Assembly (NCBI RefSeq): GCF_037893015.1
Contig: NC_133658.1
Coordinates: 886,928,400-886,992,399, forward strand
Direction of reading: 5' to 3'
Length of the DNA: 64,000 nucleotides
Source: Macrotis lagotis
Lineage: Eukaryota > Chordata > Mammalia > Peramelemorphia > Peramelidae
Of the stretch, positions 10,241 to 20,518 are shown piece by piece. The first letter of the stretch is position 1, and every line of letters begins with the position of its first letter. The notes below the pieces were generated by a model. It was given only the letters and a program-made list of their open reading frames with translations, was not told the DNA's origin and searched no databases. The translations under genes and the position numbers were made by a program.

Positions 10241-10425
10241 GGAAGACTTGAGTTTAAATCTAAATTCAGAAATCTATCCTGGTCAAGTTACTTTACCACT
10301 CTCTGACTCATTGTCCTCAACTGTAAAATAGGGGCAGATAATAATAGAATTTACTCACAAGGATCTTGTGAAGATGAAATCAGATATTTGTGCTTAACAC
10401 ATAATAAGTATTTAATAAATATTTA
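10235..10425 (+). repeat. Family D SINE, plus strand
   Basis: GGAAGACTTGAGTTTAAATC, TCAAGTTACTTTACCACTC, CCTCAACTGTAAAATAGG and CTTGTGAAGATGAAATCAG. It lies directly beside the previous SINE in opposite orientation. Confidence 0.75.
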
Positions 10426-11055
10426 CTGCAAACCATTCCCCGACAATTTTCTAGTCTCATTTCAGAGGAATATACAAAATCCCAGCCAGGCAGTTAATAG
10501 TCAACTGTCATGTGAACACTGGTTGGTGCTGTACTTTTGCCAGGGGTGGAACAAAGACCTGGTCATAATCATTCAGAGCTGAGGTAAGTTCTCAGCTGTG
10601 TTGGGTTCCTTATTTGACTAAATGACAATGAGGAGGATTCTCTTACGTTTTGTTAGCTAGTGGATATTGGGATGGTGGTGGAAAATTTCTTTATAATCTT
10701 GAGGATATGATGAGGCATATCCATGATGAGGCATAAGGAATATAAATAAATAGTTATAAAGCACCCTTAGAAGTCATGAGGTGGTGCTATTTTGAAGTAA
10801 GAGGGTTTTCAACTTCTCAAATTGGTTCTCCTTTGAAAGTCTCAATGAGGGAAGGTTTAGCTTTCCTTCTTCAATGAGGAATCCCAGCAGCATCTCAGAG
10901 AAATCTGGGTTGAGATGGTCTTTATTAGTGGAGAATTTTCAGAGCCAGTGTTATTTTGGCATATCTGGGTGCTGGATCTCTCCTCCACTCTTCTGTCTCC
11001 TCTGAAAGATACTTTTTAGAGATCTCCTGCAATGGCAGGCCAAGAGGAGGTCTGG
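10426..11055. other. Non-coding stretch with a short direct repeat
   Basis: No repeat family or gene recognised. A 13-bp direct repeat, ATGATGAGGCATA, occurs at 10707-10719 and 10723-10735. Confidence 0.45.
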
Positions 11056-11360
11056 TAATAATAATGTTTGTATTTCATTTTTAAAGAAGACTACAACATC
11101 AGGGAGGTGATGCCATGGCATGTGAATTGGATTTGAGTGAGGGGGTGTGGTGCTACTTTCTCCTCCAGAGTCATCTGGGTTCAGTGACAGATATGAATCC
11201 GGATGACTGAAGAAGGCTCTGAATGTGAGGCAATCAGGGTTAAGTGATTTGCCCAAGGTCACACAGTTAGTAAGAGTCAAGTGTCTGAGGCTGCATTTGA
11301 ACTCCTGTCCTCCTGACTCCAAGACCAGTGCTGTATCCACTGCACCACCTAGCTATCCTA
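11056..11360 (-). repeat. Family B SINE, minus strand, near full length
   Basis: The 3' side begins TTTTTAAAGAAGACTACAAC with ATCAGGGAGGTGATGCCATG, then GTGAATTGGATTTGAGTGAG, AATCAGGGTTAAGTGATTTG and the head GTATCCACTGCACCACCTAG. Confidence 0.88.
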
Positions 11361-11504
11361 AGAGGTCTGGTGTAAAGAAGCCAGTTTCTCAGACTACCAA
11401 ATGCACTAAATGGTTGAAAGAATATGAGATACTCCAGGAGGGAACACCTCTCTTGGAACTGGCAACATTTGATCCCAAGGCAGCAGAATAAAATGTTGGA
11501 AATG

Positions 11505-11700
11505 AACAGCAAAAAGTCATCAATGGATTGATAGGCATCAATAAAGGGTTCACGATGTGACAGTCATCATGCTAAGTGAGGGATGTAAGAACAAAAATGT
11601 AAATGTCCCTTCCCTCTAGGATCATACATTCTATTGAGGGAGACAACATGTACATACATGGGTACATATAAACTATATATAAACAAGACCTCAATTCCCA
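11505..11700 (-). repeat. LINE-2 3' end, minus strand
   Basis: AGTCATCATGCTAAGTGAGG, TCCCTTCCCTCTAGGATCAT and ACATTCTATTGAGGGAGAC mirror the L2 tail in reverse. Confidence 0.7.
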
Positions 11701-12240
11701 AGAACAATACCCTATAGAAAGAAGGAGCTTTACAGCTGCTGCTAAACCCTTATAGGTTTGGAAGGCTAGGTGGACTAACATCCCCTCACAATTATAGCTG
11801 TATTCTTTCTAACAACTTTACCCAGAAGCTTCAAACACCACCAGCATCCTCAAAAGTTTGGCACCCTGAGTCAAAGTCCCATCTATCCTGCCTTAGTTAC
11901 AGTTCAACCTATAAGATTCTCCTCTGATAGCACATGTTAGAGCAGACATCATTGGCTCTCTGCCTCCAAAGTGTCTTTGATGATAAAAAGCCAATGTGTA
12001 GGACAGAAAATAATGGTTTCTTGATAAAGAAAATAACATTGGTTCAACACACTGGCAGTCCAGAGTCATGAACAGACAAGCTAGCTTCATGGCTAGGTCT
12101 GGAATAAGATTGTGAAGTCAGAGTATTAAGCCTTTCTTTTCTGCATCCTTTCTCCTATTCAAGACCACTTTGTTTCTATCCTCCCCAACTTGAAGGTAGC
12201 TGAACTATTCATCTTCTACCAAAAAAAGTTGTTTATAATG
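11701..12240. other. Non-coding stretch, nothing recognised
   Basis: Short, overlapping open frames only. No known repeat signature could be assigned. Confidence 0.45.
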
Positions 12241-12335
12241 ATTTTGATAATGATAATGATAATAACATCAATAATAATAAATATTTATAGAGTATTTTAA
12301 GGTACCCAAAGCACTTCATAATCAATGTCTAATTC
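12241..12335 (-). repeat. Family D SINE tail with AT-rich trinucleotide run, minus strand
   Basis: GATAATGATAATAACATC and AATAATAATAAATATTTATA lead into GTATTTTAAGGTACCCAAAG and CACTTCATAATCAATG, the antisense SINE 3' end. Confidence 0.65.
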
Positions 12336-12379
12336 TATCCTTTCTAAGAGAATGATTTAGATAAATTCTTCTCCAGGCA

Positions 12380-12665
12380 ACTAGGAGGTGCATTGCTAGA
12401 CTTGCAGGGAAAACTGAGTACAACTCCATCTCAGATGCTTACTAGCTTTGTGACCCTTAAGTCATAAGTCACTTAATCTCTGTCTCAGCTGCCTCATTTG
12501 TAAAATGGGGATAATATTAGCATCTAGAACCTCTCTCTCGGTCTGGGTTTCTTCATCTTCAAAATGAGGACAACAGTAACTCATAACTTCAGGGTTGCTA
12601 TGAGGAGCAAATAGGATAATATATGTACCACACTTTGCAAACTTTTGAAGTGTCATAGAAATGTT
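12380..12665 (+). repeat. Family D SINE with internal duplication, plus strand
   Basis: CTTACTAGCTTTGTGACCC, then two successive CORE/tail starts: CATTTGTAAAATGGGGATAA and CATCTTCAAAATGAGGACAA. The tail GGGTTGCTATGAGGAGCAAA closes it. This is either an internal duplication or two fused copies. Confidence 0.75.
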
Positions 12666-13100
12666 GGTTATTTATCTACCCTGAAGGATAAATGGCTCAC
12701 AATGGTTGAAGATGATTCAATGAGGTAACTGTATTTTATCAGAGCAAAAATGGCTGATTCTTTTAAAACTTCAGACATCAGCAACCATCAAGAAGAATAG
12801 TTCCCTTGAGGGAAGGAGAGGTCTGGTTTGGAGACTTTTCAGTGTCCTTGAAACCATGCTCTTCCCTGCACTTGGAAGGATGGTTCTATTCCATCCACAA
12901 GCTAAATTCCAAGTTCAGGCAGCCTGTGGGACAGGAGCTCTTAATTATGGATAGATTTCAGGAGGTCCAGGAACTTTTGGGGGAAAATTATATGTTCCAC
13001 TAACTGCTAAAATTTAATATTTTATTTTAATGAAAAAAGAGTCTTCTTAAAAAAGGTCCAGCAGCTTCAGCAGATTGCCAAAGGGAGAAGGATATATATG
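12666..13100. other. Non-coding stretch, nothing recognised
   Basis: No repeat family and no gene. The sequence is of ordinary complexity until the palindrome at 13101. Confidence 0.45.
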
Positions 13101-13138
13101 TGTATATACATACTATATATATATAGTATGTATATACA
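13101..13138. repeat. Perfect 38-bp AT-rich palindrome
   Basis: Each arm is 19 bases, beginning TGTATATACATACTATATA, and the second arm is its exact complement with no spacer. The centre lies between 13119 and 13120. It abuts the AG microsatellite. Confidence 0.95.
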
Positions 13139-13143
13139 GAGAG

Positions 13144-13220
<77 letters not shown>
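13139..13220. repeat. (AG)n microsatellite
   Basis: About 40 GA units with one GAGG interruption near 13146-13150. Confidence 0.97.
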
Positions 13221-13222
<2 letters not shown>

Positions 13223-13690
13223 GAGTCTCTGGGCTTGGCCAATGAGGACTCTGGGATGAAATTAGAATCAGGACCTTGGAGAGTGGACAGAAGGCAGAGT
13301 TTCAGAACCCCCTAGTCATTTTTATCAGAAAATGAATCTACAGCCTTAACTCAAGGAGACCAATCAAAGAACTGGAAACAGACTGAGTAGGCGTCAGGCA
13401 GGCCCAGGCATGGGGTAGATGGTCACTTCCTCAGGCATGTTTGCAGGTCTAAAAACATCAATTTAAAATCACAGTTCAGCTTAGGGGGCAATGCTATAGT
13501 TTCACATTCATTATCTTCACAAACTTTTGGGCAATTTACAGAAAGCAAATTCCCTTCCTTCTTCTACTATCTCTCCTCCTTTTGTATGCTTTGTCTTTTC
13601 ATTTTTTGGTGTTTAAGAGAGGGATAGGAGGGAGAATGGAGTCAAGAAAAGAAGGAGCAAAGAAGAGAGGAGGGAGGGAGACAGGAAGAT
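13221..13690. other. Non-coding stretch, purine-rich end
   Basis: No gene recognised. From about 13615 the sequence becomes purine-rich (GAGAGAGGGATAGGAGGGAG and similar). Confidence 0.4.
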
Positions 13691-14130
13691 ATGGTTCTAA
13701 GTGAGCTATTTAATGGCCAGCAATTTCAGGAGGTACATGCAGCCACTATCACATCTATTCTGGGCCATTTTATAATAACAAGGCAGTTTTCCTCAAAATA
13801 ACCAGGGACTGTATCTCCTGGGCAAACAGTAACGCTGAAAACATTTGTTAGGCGGAAACTACTGGACTTGCTTGGGGAGGAAATGACCAGGCAGATGAAA
13901 CAAGCATGTTTACTCTGATTTTATTTGGTTCAGCAGCATTCATCTTGACATCCACAACCTCCTGCCACTCATTCAACTGAGTACCACTGAGGCAAGCAGT
14001 TCCTAGAAATGAACGGGTGCCTTCCTTCAAACCAGCAGCCCCTCCAGTGGACCATGCCCTTTCCTTATGCTCCCCCTGCCATCCAGAACTGGGATATTGA
14101 GGTCAAGATGAAGGCCTTGCTTCTTGTGGT
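13691..14130. other. Repeat-free block, possible conserved non-coding element
   Basis: No SINE or LINE signature; balanced composition with AACAAGGCAGTTTTCC, GTAACGCTGAAAACATTTG and GATTTTATTTGGTTCAGCAG. Reading frames on both strands are short. Conservation is inferred only from the absence of repeats and the presence of rare CpG sites. Confidence 0.35.
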
Positions 14131-14269
14131 TGGGTGTTTTCTTTCTTGGGGAGAGATAAAAAAAATACACACATATACCCATAAACACACACATATCTGC
14201 ACAGATCACAAGAGACTTCTCTTTTCATAAAAAGATAATACAATTTCAAGGAAAGTTTTAGTAAGAAGC

Positions 14270-14522
14270 TGTTATTGCTGTTTAGTTGTTATAATTGGAT
14301 CTGACTCTTCATGACTCCATTTGGCATTTTCTTGGCAGAGATCTTGGAGTGGTTTGCTATTGCCTTTGTCAGTCATTTTCTAGATGAGGAAACTGAGGCA
14401 AACAGGGTATAGTAACTTGTCCAGAGTCACACAGCTAGTAAGTGTCTGAGGTCATAATTAAACTCAGGAAGAGAATCTTCCTGATTTCAGGCCTGGTACT
14501 CTATCCATTACATCCAACTAAC
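14270..14522 (-). repeat. Family C SINE, minus strand, complete RTE-like tail
   Basis: Starts TGCTGTTTAGTTGTTATAAT, GATCTGACTCTTCATGACTC, CATTTGGCATTTTCTTGGC, then GAGTGGTTTGCTATTGCC, and ends TACTCTATCCATTACATCC. The tail resembles the RTE/BovB 3' terminus. Confidence 0.88.
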
Positions 14523-14539
14523 TTCACATTTAAGAGTCA

Positions 14540-14710
14540 AAACATGAGGTCAACTCTTGTCTCTGCTACCTGAGTGTGTTTGGGAAATTAATTTCTCTTC
14601 TCTGAGTCTCAGTTTCTTCATCTGTTGCAAGAAGGGATTGGACTAGATGATGGAACAGTAAGGTTCCATTCAACTCTTAATTTGTGGTCTTATGTGGTCA
14701 TCCTGTAGGA
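14540..14710 (+). repeat. Family D SINE, plus strand
   Basis: TGAGTCTCAGTTTCTTCATC and GGGATTGGACTAGATGATGG are CORE and tail of the type whose 3' end reads like AGGTTCCATTCAACTC. Confidence 0.72.
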
Positions 14711-14754
14711 CTAGGGGGTTCCAGGGTGGTATTCCTGCCATAAAAGGAAATGGA

Positions 14755-14905
14755 TTTAACTTGGCATGGCCTGTGCTTGATGAAGCCAGCTTGGCTCTTT
14801 GTAATCACTGCTTCCCATTCTAGGTATTCATCAACCATCTCTTGAAAGATTTACTCTAAAAATTTCTCAAGAATTGAAGTCAGATCATTTGGCAGCTGAA
14901 TTTGA
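14755..14905 (-). repeat. CR1/L3 LINE coding-region fragment, minus strand
   Basis: GCATGGCCTGTGCTTGATGA, AGCCAGCTTGGCTCTTTGTA and ATCACTGCTTCCCATTC match the antisense of the CR1/L3 ORF2 reverse transcriptase region. No open frame remains. Confidence 0.65.
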
Positions 14906-15010
14906 TCCAGTTAGTTAAACTACTAGGTGCCTAGTCACTATGCTAAGCCCTGAAGATACAAGGAGGGACAAAAGACAGTCCTTGCCCTCAAGTAGCTCAA
15001 AGTGGCTGTT
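14906..15010 (-). repeat. LINE-2 3' end, minus strand
   Basis: ACTAGGTGCCTAGTCACTAT, GCTAAGCCCTGAAGATACAA, GACAGTCCTTGCCCTCAAG. Confidence 0.8.
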
Positions 15011-15660
15011 ACTATGAGAGTGAACTAAGGGTAACAGAAGCTTATGAGGGTAATTTCAGAAAGTATCAAGTAAGATAATTTATATAACATACTCTAAAAA
15101 AGTCAGCTTTTAATAATAGAATAGCTTTTCCCAGGTTAGAAAACTAATGCTCACAGAGGAGAAGTTGCCCAGAGTCTTAATGACTTACACATAATAGAAA
15201 CAGGATTTGAACTCCGCTCTTGACTGCAAATTCAGTGTTCTTCCAACTATATCCAACTAGATCACTCTGCCTCTCCCATAAGCAGAGGCTCCAATAGTCA
15301 TCAAGCTCCCGGTGGCTATCCCAAGATCCAAAGGGGACTAGTGCTATACTTTCATTTCTTCTGAGATACAACATGGCAATGGTGGTTGGAAGAATGACTG
15401 TAAAGTCCATAAGACTGACAAATCCTAGATGTAAGACCATGAACAAATCAAGTAACCTCTTAGTGTCTATGTTCTTGGTGAATCTTGGGTACTGATCTGC
15501 ATCAGTGAAGGCATTTTCCATACATGGAGTACACCAAGTCAATGAAATTATAGTTACAAATAACAGAAGAACCAGAAAATGGAGAGCTGTTCAATACTAC
15601 TATTTCCCTTGCTTTACCAAGAAAGTCCTTCTCTAAGCACTTTGGAGGGCAAGCATGGAA
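15011..15660 (-). repeat. Mostly unassigned; MIR-like remnant at about 15080-15270
   Basis: TTCCCAGGTTAGAAAACTAA, CAGGATTTGAACTCCGC and TATATCCAACTAGATCAC suggest a heavily decayed minus-strand SINE. The rest has no assignable feature. Confidence 0.4.
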
Positions 15661-15845
15661 GGAAAATTGTTAAGGAGGTATTTTTAAATAAGATATTTTT
15701 AAAATTATTTATTTTAAATAAATGGTATCAAATTTATTAGGAAGCCTGGAAAGTACATATGTGTATATATATATGCATGATTTTATTATTTATTATAAAT
15801 AATAAATAAATATTTATATATGTATTATATGCATGATTTCTGTGG
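15661..15845. repeat. AT-rich low-complexity stretch
   Basis: Tracts such as TTATTATTTATTATAAATAA and ATATATATATGCATGA form many short inverted repeats. No element could be named. Confidence 0.65.
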
Positions 15846-16001
15846 GCATATGTGAACAAAGGAGGTGTTGGCATGTCTATGAGTGTGAACTCCTAGGACC
15901 AGATAGAGAAAAGAGAATTATATATTTATAGACTAAAAATAAGTAATAGTGTATGCATGCATGTGCCTTTGATACTGGAAGAATAGAATCACATACTTAG
16001 A

Positions 16002-16020
16002 TGTGTGTGTGTGTGTGTGT

Positions 16021-16053
<33 letters not shown>
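16002..16053. repeat. (TG)n microsatellite
   Basis: About 25 TG units with one TATG interruption at about 16025. Confidence 0.97.
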
Positions 16054-16056
<3 letters not shown>

Positions 16057-16234
16057 GTATGCATTTATGTATAGGGAATGAAATTCCTTGAAGGGATAAG
16101 TCATGAAAAAATGTAAAAGAAAGAAGGGCAGATTTATCTTCAACTTTTTGAAGTAACTCACTACATCAGAGGCTGCAGAATTGTCCACTTGCATTGAGAA
16201 AGGCAGTTCCTTTATCTGAGAGCTTCGTAATAAC

Positions 16235-16432
16235 AACAGTACTGGCTAGTATTTATATAGTACTTGAAGATTTTCAAAGCACTTACTAAATATTATCTCA
16301 TTTTATCTTCACAACAAGCCTGGGAGTTAGGTCTTATTACAACCTCCATTTTACAGATGAGAAAAATAGGCTGAGAGAGATTAAGTCACACATCTAGCAA
16401 ATAGGTGAGGCTGGATTTGAAATCAGGTTATT
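16235..16432 (-). repeat. Family D SINE, minus strand
   Basis: TAGTATTTATATAGTACTTG, CAAAGCACTTACTAAATATT, CAACAAGCCTGGGAGTTAGG, TTTTACAGATGAGAAAAATA and GCTGGATTTGAAATCAGG. Confidence 0.87.
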
Positions 16433-16433
16433 A

Positions 16434-16617
16434 TTCATCCATCCATCCATCCATCCATCCCTCCATCAACCATCCATCCATCCATCTCTACTTACTTATC
16501 TATCCCTCTCTCCCTCCCTCCCTCCCTCCATCCAGCCATCCAACCATCCATTCATTCATTCACCCATCCATCCCTCCCCCTCCAACTATCTACTATCTAT
16601 CTACTATCTACTATCTA

Positions 16618-16668
<51 letters not shown>

Positions 16669-16690
16669 ATCTATCTAATCTATCTACCCT
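16434..16690. repeat. (ATCC)n / (CTCC)n / (CTAT)n compound microsatellite
   Basis: ATCC units at 16436-16490, TCCC units near 16505-16530, more CATCC/CATTC, then CTAT units at about 16586-16685. Overlapping frames give HPSIHPS and IYLSIYLS repeats only. Confidence 0.95.
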
Positions 16691-16795
16691 GACACAAGTA
16701 TAATTGTATATAATAGCCAGAGATTCAGAGAAGTGACTTATTCTTATCAGAAAGTAATTATCAGAAATAGAATTTCAACCCATACCTTCTTTTTT

Positions 16796-17435
16796 TTAAA
16801 AAAAGTTATATGAATATTTTATTTGTTTTCCAATTGTATACAATGGTAATTTATAATAATCATTTTTGCAAAGTGTTGAATTTTTACAATTTTTTTCTTT
16901 TTCCTCTCTCCCTCCAACAGAAGGCACTCTGATATAGTCTTTATATTTGCTTCCATGATGTGCAAAGATCCAAATTGAATGTGTTGAGAGAAGAAACACA
17001 TCCAAATGGAAGAAAGAAAACATTAGAGATAGCAAATATATGGCAACTTTAAAAACTGAAGATAATAATCTTTAGTCTTTGTTTAAAATCCACAGTTCTC
17101 TCTCTGGATACAGATGGTATTTTCCATCACAGATCCCCTAAAATTGTCCCTGATTATTGCTCTTGATGGAGTGAGCAAGTCCATCAGGGTTGATCATCAC
17201 CTGAAGTTGTTATATAATGTTCTTCTGGTTCTGTTCATTTCACTCAGAATCAATTCATGCAAGTCTTTCCAGGATTTTCCAAAATCCTGTCCCTCATGAT
17301 TTCTTATAGAATGTGTTCCATCACATACATATACCACAATTTATTCAGCCATTCCCCAATTGATGGGCATCCCCTCAATTTCCAGTTCTTTACCACTACA
17401 AATAGAGCTCTATAAATATTTTTGTGTATGTGTAA
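16796..17435 (-). mobile_element. LINE-1 3' untranslated end, minus strand
   Basis: On the minus strand this gives GAACTGGAAATTGAGGGG, AATTGGGGAATGGCTGAATA, ATAAGAAATCATGAGGGAC and ends toward an A-rich 3' side at 16796. This is the characteristic marsupial L1 3' region. It is 5'-truncated, with no ORF2 coding left. Confidence 0.88.
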
Positions 17436-17730
17436 CCCTCCTTCATTCCAAGTCTGACCTTTCAACTTTCATGCCATACTGACTCTCCAAAGGTGAGTAG
17501 AGGGGAGCTATAGAAAATATTTCATAGGTCTGTTAAGATGGAATGCAAAAAAATATTCAGAGCTCTTTGTGAACCTTAAAGAGTTATGTAAATATCAGAA
17601 ATACCATTATTTATTGTGAAAGGTCTCATCTTGTAGAGGAGGAAGTCTTGGTCTTACATTTGAGAAACCAGGATACAAACATTGCTTCCACCATCATCTT
17701 GCTATGTAAGCTCAGGGAGAGAGGGAAGGA
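17436..17730. other. Non-coding stretch, no assigned feature
   Basis: A possible antisense SINE trace lies at 17515-17600. No gene. Confidence 0.35.
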
Positions 17731-17990
17731 AATAAGTATTTATTTATGTAGACTCTACTATGTGTTAGTCACTGTGCTAATTGATTTTTAAAATGTGATC
17801 TCATTTGGCCCTCACAACAACCCTGTGAGATAGAGGCTATTATTATCCTCATTTTACAGTTGAGAAAATGGAGACAGAGAAGGCAAAATGACTTGCTTGT
17901 GGTTGTACAACTAGTAAGTATTTGAAGTTGGATTTGAACTCAGGTCTGTGCTGGATCCCTTCTCAGTGTGTCACCAGCTGCCTCTAATCT
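17730..17990 (-). repeat. L2-like tail fused with family D SINE, minus strand
   Basis: GACTCTACTATGTGTTAGTC and CACTGTGCTAATTG resemble an antisense L2 end. They run directly into GATCTCATTTGGCCCTCACA, ACAACCCTGTGAGATAGAGG, TTTTACAGTTGAGAAAATGG and GATTTGAACTCAGGTCTG of a SINE. Confidence 0.75.
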
Positions 17991-18041
17991 CAGTCATTTC
18001 AACACTCTGGGTTTTTTCCCCTTATATGTACTATAAGGAAG

Positions 18042-18290
18042 GCATGGGCAGTTAGGTGATTTAGTGGATAGAGGCTTGAATTTGGCAACAGGAAAACCTT
18101 AATTTGAATCCTGCCTTAGACACTTACTGACTCTTATCCCTGGCAAGTCATTTAACCCCTCTTAGACTCAGTTTTTTCATCCTCATCTTGCAAAATGAGA
18201 TAATGATTGTCCAGGGTTGTGAGAATCAAAGGAGTTTTAATGTCTATGCTGAGCATATTGCAAATCTTAAAAGTCTGTAGTGATACCAAT
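18042..18290 (+). repeat. Family D SINE, plus strand
   Basis: Head GGCAGTTAGGTGATTTAGTG GATAGAGGC, then CTTAATTTGAATCCTGCC, CAAGTCATTTAACCCCTC and TTGTGAGAATCAAAGGAG. It ends at the ATT array. Confidence 0.85.
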
Positions 18291-18293
18291 AAC

Positions 18294-18294
18294 A

Positions 18295-18353
<59 letters not shown>
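18294..18353. repeat. (ATT)n microsatellite, 20 units
   Basis: A pure ATT array that starts directly after a SINE whose consensus tail is ATT-rich. The encoded YYYY frame is an artefact. Confidence 0.97.
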
Positions 18354-18354
<1 letters not shown>

Positions 18355-18534
18355 GTCTAAGAAATTGGACTATAAGGTTTTCTGATCCTGTTGCAATTCC
18401 TGATCCTATATGTGACTTTCAACAACATACTCCAGGTCCCATGTCTTTCCTTCTATAAAATAAAGGGGATGAACTGTGACCTCTGAGGTCCTTTCCAAGT
18501 AACTAAAAAGCTATGAATCGGTGACTTTGTCAAC

Positions 18535-18665
18535 ACTGTATTTATTCCCTTGGTATCCTGAATACCCTTCTGAGATAGGTTCTAGTTTGTCAATATTCTT
18601 CTTAATAAATGGAACCCAGAACAAAACTCAATACCATAGGAGGGAGGGTCTAATGATATTATAAG
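18535..18665 (-). repeat. CR1/L3 LINE fragment, minus strand
   Basis: TAGTTTGTCAATATTCTTCT and TAATAAATGGAACCCAGAAC match the same portion of the antisense L3 copy present at 43.5 kb. Confidence 0.55.
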
Positions 18666-18899
18666 ACTCATGCAAAGAAGGGTCGCTGACTCCATGTGTA
18701 CATAATGGAGTTTAGGATGCCTTCTAAAAAGCCAGATGAGCAGCCCTCTAGTGGCTAGGTGATTTTTCTAGCCTCATTTAGAAAGCAGAAAAAGTAGTGA
18801 TCATCTCATATAGCTCTCCTGACACTTGGACTTTTGAGGGAGCTACAAACAAACTTAGGCATCAGCAATTCAATGCTCTGTCTCATGGGTCTTGGTCAA

Positions 18900-19145
18900 G
18901 AAGGTTCTAATAATGAAAATCATAAAAATAATACTTGTCATGTCCTTATATTTACATATCACTTTAACATTTGTCATTTCTGGGCCTACAATGACCTTGA
19001 GAGGTCAGGACTCCAAACTTCATTTTAAAAAGCAGAATCAAGACTCAGAGACATAAGTTGACTTGCTCATGGTCACACAATTAGAAAGTGTCAGAGGCAG
19101 GCTTCAAATCTAGGCGTTCTTGATTCCAACTCCATTCCTTCGAAC
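18900..19145 (-). repeat. Family D SINE, minus strand, diverged
   Basis: ATCACTTTAACATTTGTC, TTCATTTTAAAAAGCAGAAT, CTCATGGTCACACAATTAG and GGCTTCAAATCTAGGCG. Confidence 0.7.
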
Positions 19146-19194
19146 CAAAATGTCACCTGCATATCCTCATGATAGATCTAAGAAGTCAAGGAAA

Positions 19195-19390
19195 AAGGAC
19201 ATTGGTTTTGGAGTTAGAAGACCTGCACTTAAATCCCAGGCCTGAAATTTGTACAAGTGTAGGTAAATCACTTCCCTTTCTGGGCATCAGTTTCCTCATT
19301 TCTAAAAATGAAGGAGATGAAGTAATGGGTTTCTGATCACTCCCAGTCTTACATCCTATGATCTGGTCAGCCTTTCCAGCTCTAAATGCT
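19195..19390 (+). repeat. Family D SINE, plus strand
   Basis: TTGGAGTTAGAAGACCTGC, TCACTTCCCTTTCTGGGC, ATCAGTTTCCTCATTTC and the tail CTTTCCAGCTCTAAATGC. Confidence 0.78.
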
Positions 19391-19684
19391 ACATTCTAAG
19401 ATTTCTATGTGACATTTGACCACACTAACAGTAGCAAATGAGAAACTGTTGCCCTCTGGCCACACCATCTCCCACTCTCTCTCTCTGTTCTGAGAAAAGT
19501 TTTTGGTTCCTAATTCTCTTCTATGTGTGTATCCTAATAAAATATTTATCAGCAGCAGGGAGAAAGCGTGGCAGTGCCCTCCACCAAGAGAATAAGATGA
19601 CTTTGAAACTTTATGTATCAAATAAACTCAGCCTCATTTTCCATCCAGAATCCTTAGCCCTGTGGCTTTCCAATGTTCACAAAG

Positions 19685-19860
19685 CATCAGAGCGGGAAGG
19701 GACCTTAGAGGTGATCTAGGTTAATCTTCCCCTCTACCGTTCTCACAATGAAAAAACTAAGGCTCAGGAAGGGTGAAGTGCTTTGCTCAAAGCCACAGAG
19801 GTAGTAGAGTAGAGACAGAAATGTAAGCTGTCTTGACACCAAATGCAGTGTTCTTTCCAG
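19685..19860 (-). repeat. Family D SINE, minus strand
   Basis: GCGGGAAGGGACCTTAGAGG, TGATCTAGGTTAATCTTCC, AAACTAAGGCTCAGGAAGG and CAAAGCCACAGAGGTAG. Confidence 0.75.
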
Positions 19861-20014
19861 CATGCCATCTGTTATTTCAGTATTATGATAGGCCAAGTCT
19901 TAGATGCTGTAATGCCCAAGCATCACTCCTCGGCCCAAGGTTCTGAAGGTGAAAGTAATCAGAATCTTTGGCTCTCCTGAAAACCACTTAGTTCCATAGA
20001 GGCCATCTTGCTTG

Positions 20015-20160
20015 GCCAACCAACCAATCAACCAACAAGCTCTTATTAACTTATTAAGTGCCTACTGTTTTCCAGGTACTATTTTTAGGTTTAGGTTAGG
20101 GGGACCAAGGGTCTGAGATGAAACATTTCTGTCCTCAATAGATTTCTATTCTACTGCTCA
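20015..20160 (-). repeat. LINE-2 3' end, minus strand
   Basis: AACTTATTAAGTGCCTACTG, TTTTCCAGGTACTATTTTTA and TTTCTGTCCTCAATAG. Confidence 0.72.
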
Positions 20161-20174
20161 ATAAAACACTTTCT

Positions 20175-20292
20175 AATTTAATAGAATGTAAGTTCCTTGA
20201 AAAGAGAGGTTGCTTTTTTGTTTCATCTTCATACCCTTGGTACCTTGGACAGTGCCAGGTACAACTAGTAAGTGCTGAAGAAATTAATGCTT
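20175..20292 (+). repeat. LINE-2 3' tail, plus strand
   Basis: AATAGAATGTAAGTTCCTTG, ACCTTGGACAGTGCCAGGTA and CTAGTAAGTGCTGAAGAAAT. Confidence 0.82.
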
Positions 20293-20329
20293 GTTCAGAA
20301 GAATCAAAGCCATTATAGTGGTTACTGAA

Positions 20330-20518
20330 CCATTGATTTAAAACTGGAGAGTGTCTTAAGGAACATCCATTTATTCCAAATCCCTCAAAATTTTACATAA
20401 AAGAAACCAAAGCCAAAGATGGCTTAACACTTATATCCCATCACTGTTGTGGGGATCAAAAAATGAGATAACAATTCTAAAGTGCTTAACATAATGCCTG
20501 CACATAGTAAGCACATAT
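20330..20518 (+). repeat. SINE fragments preceding the TGG array
   Basis: 20330-20420 is a minus-strand family D trace (AAACTGGAGAGTGTCTTAAG). 20440-20518 is a plus-strand SINE tail: GTTGTGGGGATCAAAAAATG, AAAGTGCTTAACATAATGCC and ACATAGTAAGCACATA. Confidence 0.65.

Noticed and set aside
16436..16690. Repeated 4-base units considered as a CRISPR-like array
   Set aside because: Simple tetranucleotide repeats without unique spacers in a mammalian sequence.
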